NCBI GenBank assembly: GCA_035233585.1
Contig: CP141156.1
Location: 47,303,001 to 47,367,000, forward strand
DNA: 64,000 bases
Direction: 5' to 3'
Source: Antiaris toxicaria
Lineage: Eukaryota > Streptophyta > Magnoliopsida > Rosales > Moraceae
Positions 58,461 through 64,000 of this stretch are shown piece by piece; positions within the stretch are counted from its first letter, which is position 1, and each line of letters begins with the position of its first letter. A program made the position numbers and the translations under genes. The notes beneath the pieces are model-generated. The model did not search any database, was not told where the DNA came from, and saw nothing but the letters and a program-made list of their open reading frames with translations.

Positions 58461-60491
58461 CAACAAAAAAAAAAGCAAATCATTCATGACATGCAACCAT
58501 TCCCTATGCATTATTCAATTGCTTTCTTCGTCGTTTTTCTTTCTCGGTTCTTTATCAATCTCTCTTGTTCCCTTTCTTTCACCCGTACCTCACCTTTTCT
58601 CATCTCTCTCACCGGTCCCTTTCTCTTAAAATTTCCCAAAATATTTCAAAAACTCCCTCTCTCTCTCTCTCTCTCTCATTCTTTCTCACTGATTCTCTCT
58701 CTCCCTCACATTTTCTTTCTCTTTCTTCTTACTCCCTTTCACTCTCGATCTCTCACTCTCTCTAGCTTTCACTCTCCATCATTTTTTTCTTACTCCCTCA
58801 CCATCTCTCTTTCTTCTTCTTCTTCTCGCTCTCCCTCTCCGTTGCCTTCACAACGATAGGCCTTATCCTCCCCGTCGTTGACCAAGCAGCCATCGGCCAA
58901 AGCTCGCCGTCTGACCGAACGCCTCGCCCTGCCTTCCTCGCCACCACTTGATGCTGATTAAGCCCACGGAAGTCCAACCAAACTCCTCGCCATCGATCGC
59001 CATTCCAAGCCTGAAGCTGACCGCCCACCCGTTTCCACCCGAGCGCCACCGGGTCTTCACCACGCCACCAACCGTCGTACCAGAGCGTCGCCGCCCACTT
59101 GCCGTCGTGAGTCTCCTTTCCGAGCCGGCCGAACCTCCCAAACCAAAAGAAAAAAAAAATATGTATGTTTGTATATATATATTATATAACAAATAATAAT
59201 AATAATAATAATGATAAAAATAATGATTTTTAAAATATATATTTAAATTGATTTGAAATTTGAAATTTAAACTGTTATGAGAATTGGAATTTTGCTACAG
59301 GTTAAGCATTTTGGAGCTTTTGGGGAGTCTATATTTCAAGGTAGTTCATGCCAAAATTAAAAAAAAAATATATTTTAGGTATTTGTATTAAAAGTGTCAT
59401 TTTAAAATTTCGGTGTTAAAATAAAATATTGTTTTGAATTTTAAAAATTAACGACACACTAATTAATTGAATTTACCGTAATTCGATTACGGAATTTTGG
59501 ACAGATAATTAAATTATCTGTGATTTTTGTTTTAGGTAGTTGTTGATCAGAATTTGGAGAAAGGACTATCTTGGAATACGTACGAGAAGTTATTAGTAGA
59601 ATTAATTTGCCAACAGGTAGGATATCTTATCCTCTCCTTATAGCCTATTTTGTTTTTAGTGATTTGGCCAAAATAATTTAAAGAAAATGAATTTATAAAG
59701 TTTTATAAATTCTGTGATTTTGGAAATATCACGATTTTAGAAATTAAAGAAAAATATCTGGTCACGGATTTTTCGAAAATAATATAGCATATTTTATTAC
59801 GTGAATCTTATTTTTAGTGGAAATTTGAAAATAGAATTTGGTGTTAAAGTATACCGAGAGCAGCACACACGTGCAAAGAGTGCATATATCGATCGATGAC
59901 AACCCATCATGGAATGTTGTAGTGGAGGAAGCTCATACGGACCGTACATAAACTAGATGTATTTAAGGATACAATTTGCATATTCACGATTACATGTTTA
60001 AGATTCTGTACTGTATTTATATAATATTATTATCCTGTTTCAGAATAAAATGTTGAAAAATGATTTAAAAATATTCTATTGGGCCTTTCACTCATTGTTT
60101 AAAACTGGTAAACTCCCACAAAAAGAAGCTGATTAGTAAATACGAGTTGGTTGAATTTAAAGCTTGAAGACTAAGGACGAGAAGTCTATTTATTTATATT
60201 TATAATCATGTACGTAAACTTGAATGTTCCAAGACTGTAAATTTTAAGTTTTATTTTATTATTTATAATTTATTTTATTTTATCCAAATATGTATCTGTG
60301 GAAAAATAGGGAACTTGTTATGATATTTTAATGTTTAGTAAGTTTTCTCAAGCATAATTGAAAAAAAAAATAGACGATAAATAGTTTGAAGATAAAACCG
60401 GTGGATCTAGAAAATCGGGATCTACTATTCATTGATCCGATTTATTAATTTCATCCCTAAAATGTTACGTCCTGGGTTTTGGGACGTGACA
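58268..60491 (+). mobile_element. 3' LTR of the outer chromovirus
   Basis: It runs from TGTCACGTTGCA to GGACGTGACA, 2224 bp, homologous to the split 5' LTR. It keeps the uninterrupted ACCGG site at 59048-59052. The CT-rich block at 58640-58840 yields spurious Ser/Leu/Phe-rich frames on the plus strand. Confidence 0.92.
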
Positions 60492-60496
60492 GATTA
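60492..60496 (+). repeat. Target-site duplication (GATTA), right copy
   Basis: Identical to 39857-39861. Confidence 0.9.
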
Positions 60497-62021
60497 ACTG
60501 AACAAAGTTGAGTCGAGAGGTTGGCTTTCCAACTTAACCCGAGCACCATTTTGAGGTTGAAACATATTTAGATCTTAAATTCAATTGTGTACAGAAATCA
60601 AAGGAAGATATCATGTAAACAAGCCAAGAATAAACCAAGACAATCACTTACCCTTTTCCAGGAAGCATGCAAAGCAAGAAAATTCAACCACAACCAAAAA
60701 AGGCAACTTCTCATAGCATTCAGATCTAATTGCACGAAATCAGACAATTAATGTTAGCAATCTCTCCTTATAAGTAAGGGGCATCATTACATGTCTAAGG
60801 GATTTGCATTTATTACATTATTATGGAGTCATTTCTCTCTATTTTCCACAGTATCTCTCTACATTCCAAATTCTTCATTTTCCCCCTTCCCAATCTTGCT
60901 TATATAGAACATATTGTAATAATTATCAACTACTAGTAAAATCTCCAAGCCACCGCATTAAACTAGCTCTTACATTGAGGATAAGCCTTTATAACTTGCG
61001 TGTGTTCTTTGTCTCACTTTTATTTTTCAGCAGTTTATTTTATAGCAAAAATACTTGGTTAACCCAACGCACATATTGTTTGTTCGAAAATATAGCCTTA
61101 GACCCTAATTTGATCTAATTAATTTGACTGTTATTTTTACCATCAACAATCACCTATCACGAACATCACGCTCCGGTGTGTGAATATTACTAAAATACCC
61201 ACAATATTTCACAAATCCCTTCTTTAATAACATTAAAGAGGAAGAAAGAGGGGGAGAAAAAAAATATGCATAGTTTATTAGAAAAGTTACTTAATCACTC
61301 TATATGCGGCGATGACCCTTATCAATTATGGATATATCAGTTAATTCAAATTAAGGATACATGATGGAATTTAAATTATTTATCAAAAAATATAATCAAC
61401 TAAACATTTTGCCAGATGGGCCAAGTGCACTATGTGACCTCAATTGGGTCATCTACAGACCCGAAGTCTAATACTCAATATATACCCGTTTGTTTTGTAG
61501 GTTTAGTAATTTTGGTATAATAAAATGTCATTTGATAATGGGTCTCATTTTTTAAATTAGCCTCTCATAATTTTAGAAATTTTATTTCAATTCAAGCCTA
61601 TTTTGCATATAACATTTTCATATTCAAAAGTATTTCTCTTCAATTTAAGTTTTAAAATATCGTAACTTTTTCGTCTCACAACCAATTAAGACAATTTTAT
61701 CAATGTGTTGAAAATGAAGACACTAACAAATCCTCATTCAAGTAATTGTTTTCAACATCTATCAGAACACCATCCAAAAATTATTTTATTTTTCAAAATA
61801 ATTGTTTAATTGCATATTCAAATGGCATTTCGGCACCAAACAAAAATAATTTTTCAAAATCAAAATCAATTTTTAAAATGAAATAAAAATGAAACCTACA
61901 AAATAAATAAAATGTGCGCTTACCCCACTCAGTTGTATGTGACTCGGTCACTTGTTTTGAGCACAGTTTAATAATATTACAGTGTATTGAGTGGTCAAAA
62001 TCCCTGCTATTAAGTCCAAGA
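60497..62021. other. Intergenic DNA
   Basis: No gene recognised. A 104-codon open frame at 60804 is Leu/Ser/Tyr-rich with no motif and is probably chance. At 60660 the minus strand shows AAAAGGGTAAGTG, which resembles a splice donor but has no supporting exon. Confidence 0.5.
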
Positions 62022-62050
62022 CGAGCAAAAGTACCCGCGGCGTTGCTGCG
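62022..62050 (-). other. Helitron 3' end: hairpin and CTRR-like terminus
   Basis: On the minus strand a short stem of CCGC...GCGG type sits within ACCGCAGCAACGCCGCGGG. It is followed 8 bases later by CTCG, one base different from the canonical CTAG, then T outside the element. Confidence 0.5.
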
Positions 62051-62609
62051 GTGCAGTTGTATATTTACATAATAAAAGGAGTTCAGTAATTGAATTACAG
62101 TATTTATTTGTCTTTATGCCGTAGTTTTTCATGAATTTGGGGAGAAAACAAATAGAGGGATTAAGTTAGAATAGCAGTTAATTAGTAATGATGTGTTATT
62201 AAGTTTGGTGGAAGGTTGAAGGTTTGATTAGCACCTGGCTACCTTTTGTTTGTTGGAAGACAGTGTAGCTTCGGTTTCATAACTGCAACAATAAAGTAGG
62301 CGACAATTTATATGTTGTAATCTAAAAAAAATGTTGACGTGCTGTTGATTAGTTATAATTAGTTACCTTGTAATGATCTTCTTTAAAAGATGTGCTTCTG
62401 AAATTAATGTTGCTAACGCGAGTAATTGCAGCGTAAGAGTAATTTTTGTTGGTGGAGATAATAGGCGTATAGATCGATCTTCAATGAATATCTTTGATAT
62501 AAGTATTTCAACGGAATCTTTTTATAGTTTGAGGTAAAGATCAGGAATTTTTATTTTGTTTGTTAGCTATTATATTATGAGTGGTAATATTGTAATGAAA
62601 CAAACTATA

Positions 62610-64000
62610 TTATCTTGTAACGTTGTCTAAAATTTCTTTGTAAACTATATTTTTAACGTGATTTGGATGTTTGTTAATTGAGTCGTGGACTAATATGTAC
62701 AGTCCTTTAGGAGCTGTCACTCTTGATAGAGCAACGTATAATTGACCATGTGTAAAGATTTCATTTTCTAAATAAACCCCAATTTTGTTTAACGATTGCC
62801 CTTGACTTTTATTTATTGTCATTGCGTAACAAATTTTTACAGGGAACTGCCTCCTTTTCAGTGCAAATGGCCATTTAGATTCATGTACGATCATATCAAT
62901 TCTGGGTATATAAGCCTTTTCATCTGTGTGGTTTGAGTTTATGATTTGTCCTTCAATTATTTTGTTTGTCAATTGTGTAATGATGAGCCTTGTTTCATTA
63001 CATAAGCCTATTGATTGATTTAGATTTCTTAATAACATAATTGGAGTGCCAATCTTAAGACTTAGTTCATGTGGTGGAACCCCATTAAAATTGAGTGTGT
63101 GCAAAAATTCTTGTGGGTATAAAATATTAAGTTCATCAATATTGTCGGTCGACGATGTTATTGTGTCATAGCTGTAGTATGATCTTGATTCACCAGGAAT
63201 TAAAGATAATATATATTTGTTGATATCATCAGCGGTTTTGTTTTTTGGAGTTACTATCGCTCGTTGTTGTAGGTAATCAATATTGTTATAATTTTTTTTA
63301 AGATTATCATATATAATTGTCGACATTTTTTGAATTGGATTTGAGTTGTAATGCAGTATGAATTTATTCGGTATTTTAACCCATGTAGCATCTTCATTTT
63401 CTGGATCCTTGATTCCTTCAGCTACACCATTTCCAATGCTTAATATCCAATTCGAAAATTCTAGGATTTCATTTTTTTCCTGTTCAGTAAGTCTTGGATG
63501 TTTTAATCGCATGTTTTCGGTTAAAGTCAGTATTTTGAAGTGCGGCCATAGATATGAACTATTTATGCTTGCATTTATTATATGCTCTTTTGTTCCTGCT
63601 GGAATTACAGGTAATATTTGTCGAAAATCGCCACCTAGTATAATAGACATTCCGCCAAATGGTTGGATATCGTTATTCTTTAAATCTTGTAATGTTTTAT
63701 CTAAAGCTTCAAAACAATATTTGTTATTCATTAGTGCTTCATCCCAAAGAATTAATGATGTTTTTTCTATTAGTTTAGCTAGCTGAGTACCTTTTTTGAT
63801 GTGACAGGTAGAAAATTTATCTATTGATAATGGTATTTGAAATCTTGAATGCGCTGTTCTACCTTAGGGTAATAATAATGAGGCTATTCTAGAGGATGCG
63901 ACAGCCAGAACAATCTCGTTATTTGATCTTATATTTGTGATAATCGCGTTCCATAAATAAGTTTTTCCTGTTCCTCCATGTCCATAAACAAATAATAACT
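62610..64000 (-). pseudogene. PIF1-like helicase domain of a Helitron, partial, one in-frame stop
   Basis: The frame enters from the right edge and ends at a natural stop at 62610. Helicase motifs in order are: Walker A GHGGTGKT (63960-63983); Walker B LILWDEA (about 63738-63758); GGDFRQILPV (about 63624-63653); LTENMRL; ATPK-like IVTPKN; MTINKSQGQSL; and the terminal YVALSRV. The family is the PIF1-type ATP-dependent 5'-3' helicase fused to the Rep nuclease in plant Helitrons, where it unwinds DNA during rolling-circle transposition. The 373-codon stretch from 63731 is intact. The only break in ~1390 bases is TAA at 63864-63866, in the ASSRIASLLLP-to-GRTAHSRF segment. A standalone PIF1 gene is less likely, given the Helitron-like end downstream. 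Confidence 0.85.

Larger units (their letters stand above)
39862..60491 (+). mobile_element. Tekay/Del-type chromovirus (Ty3/gypsy), complete but decayed, carrying a nested element
   Basis: The layout is 5' LTR (39862-40634 plus 52022-53510), iMet PBS (53518-53533), gag, protease, reverse transcriptase, RNase H, integrase, chromodomain, degenerate PPT, and 3' LTR (58268-60491). Protease-RT-RH-integrase order is the Ty3/gypsy order; the chromodomain after integrase marks a chromovirus. LTR length (~2.2 kb) and protein wording point to the Tekay/Del clade. The 5' LTR is 2.26 kb once the insertion is discounted. Perfect GATTA duplications flank it. Frameshifts and stops in every gene make it non-autonomous now. 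Confidence 0.9.
62022..64000 (-). mobile_element. Helitron, 3' part (continues beyond the window)
   Basis: The minus strand carries a Helitron-type PIF1 helicase frame. About 590 bp downstream lies a hairpin-plus-CTCG end (62022-62050) of the Helitron type, followed by T, as Helitrons insert between A and T. There is no terminal inverted repeat or target duplication, as expected. The Rep (HUH nuclease) part and 5' end would lie beyond 64000. Confidence 0.65.

Noticed and set aside
60640..60700. Minus-strand splice donor (AAAAGGGTAAGTG) suggesting a host exon
   Set aside because: No open exon, acceptor or conserved peptide accompanies it; donor-like words are frequent by chance.
1..64000. tRNA or rRNA genes, CRISPR arrays, bacterial-type operons
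   Set aside because: None seen on reading. The repeats are explained by LTRs, MITEs and simple sequence, and CRISPR is not expected in a plant nuclear genome.

Overview
This window is nuclear plant DNA, most likely from a eudicot. Three things point that way: a single-exon VQ-motif gene of a plant-specific family; plant retrotransposon lineages (Tekay/Del chromoviruses, a Tat-type Ty3/gypsy element, a Helitron with a PIF1-type helicase); and very AT-rich intergenic DNA with several small MITEs. I cannot name the species. Only one host gene looks intact; most of the rest is transposable elements, many nested in one another.

Layout. 1-3858: rearranged LTR fragments of two families. I call them LTR-A (Tekay-type, also found at 40.6-52.0 kb) and LTR-B (also found at 26.6-29.3 and 30.8-33.3 kb). 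Both show inverted, head-to-head junctions here. 3859-11236: AT-rich intergenic DNA with a foldback element, an (AG)n tract and an odd poly-G run. 11237-12025 (minus strand): the VQ-motif/calmodulin-binding protein 25-like gene, with a TATA box 72 bp upstream of its ATG. 12.1-22.0 kb: intergenic DNA with Tourist-like MITEs (two with clear TTA target-site duplications), a poly-C run, and a possible Mutator-like foldback element that carries a cluster of ACTAG/TACTAGTA motifs. 22050-34137: a badly decayed Tat-type element (5' LTR, PBS, gag, minus-strand extra ORF, 3' LTR). It is split by three solo LTRs, one of which carries a Tourist MITE. 34138-39856: intergenic DNA with a cluster of TGACG (bZIP) motifs. 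39862-60491: a Tekay-type chromovirus flanked by perfect GATTA duplications. Its 5' LTR is split by an 11.4-kb, oppositely oriented, internally deleted chromovirus with unusually long LTRs (4.55 and 4.92 kb). 60497-62021: intergenic DNA. 62022-64000: the 3' part of a minus-strand Helitron whose helicase reading frame has one in-frame stop before running off the window.

How the parts relate: the elements form a stratigraphy. A MITE sits in a solo LTR, which sits in the Tat element. The minus-strand chromovirus sits in the LTR of the plus-strand chromovirus, whose other LTR keeps the empty insertion site. Many stop codons in the element genes look like C-to-T changes at CG or CHG sites, as expected for long-methylated, silenced DNA.

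I did not find a new biological system. The most informative content is the nested insertion record, the amber-only decay of the Tat gag, the giant-LTR derivative, and a few unexplained short motifs. Boundaries, alignments and mismatch counts were made by eye.
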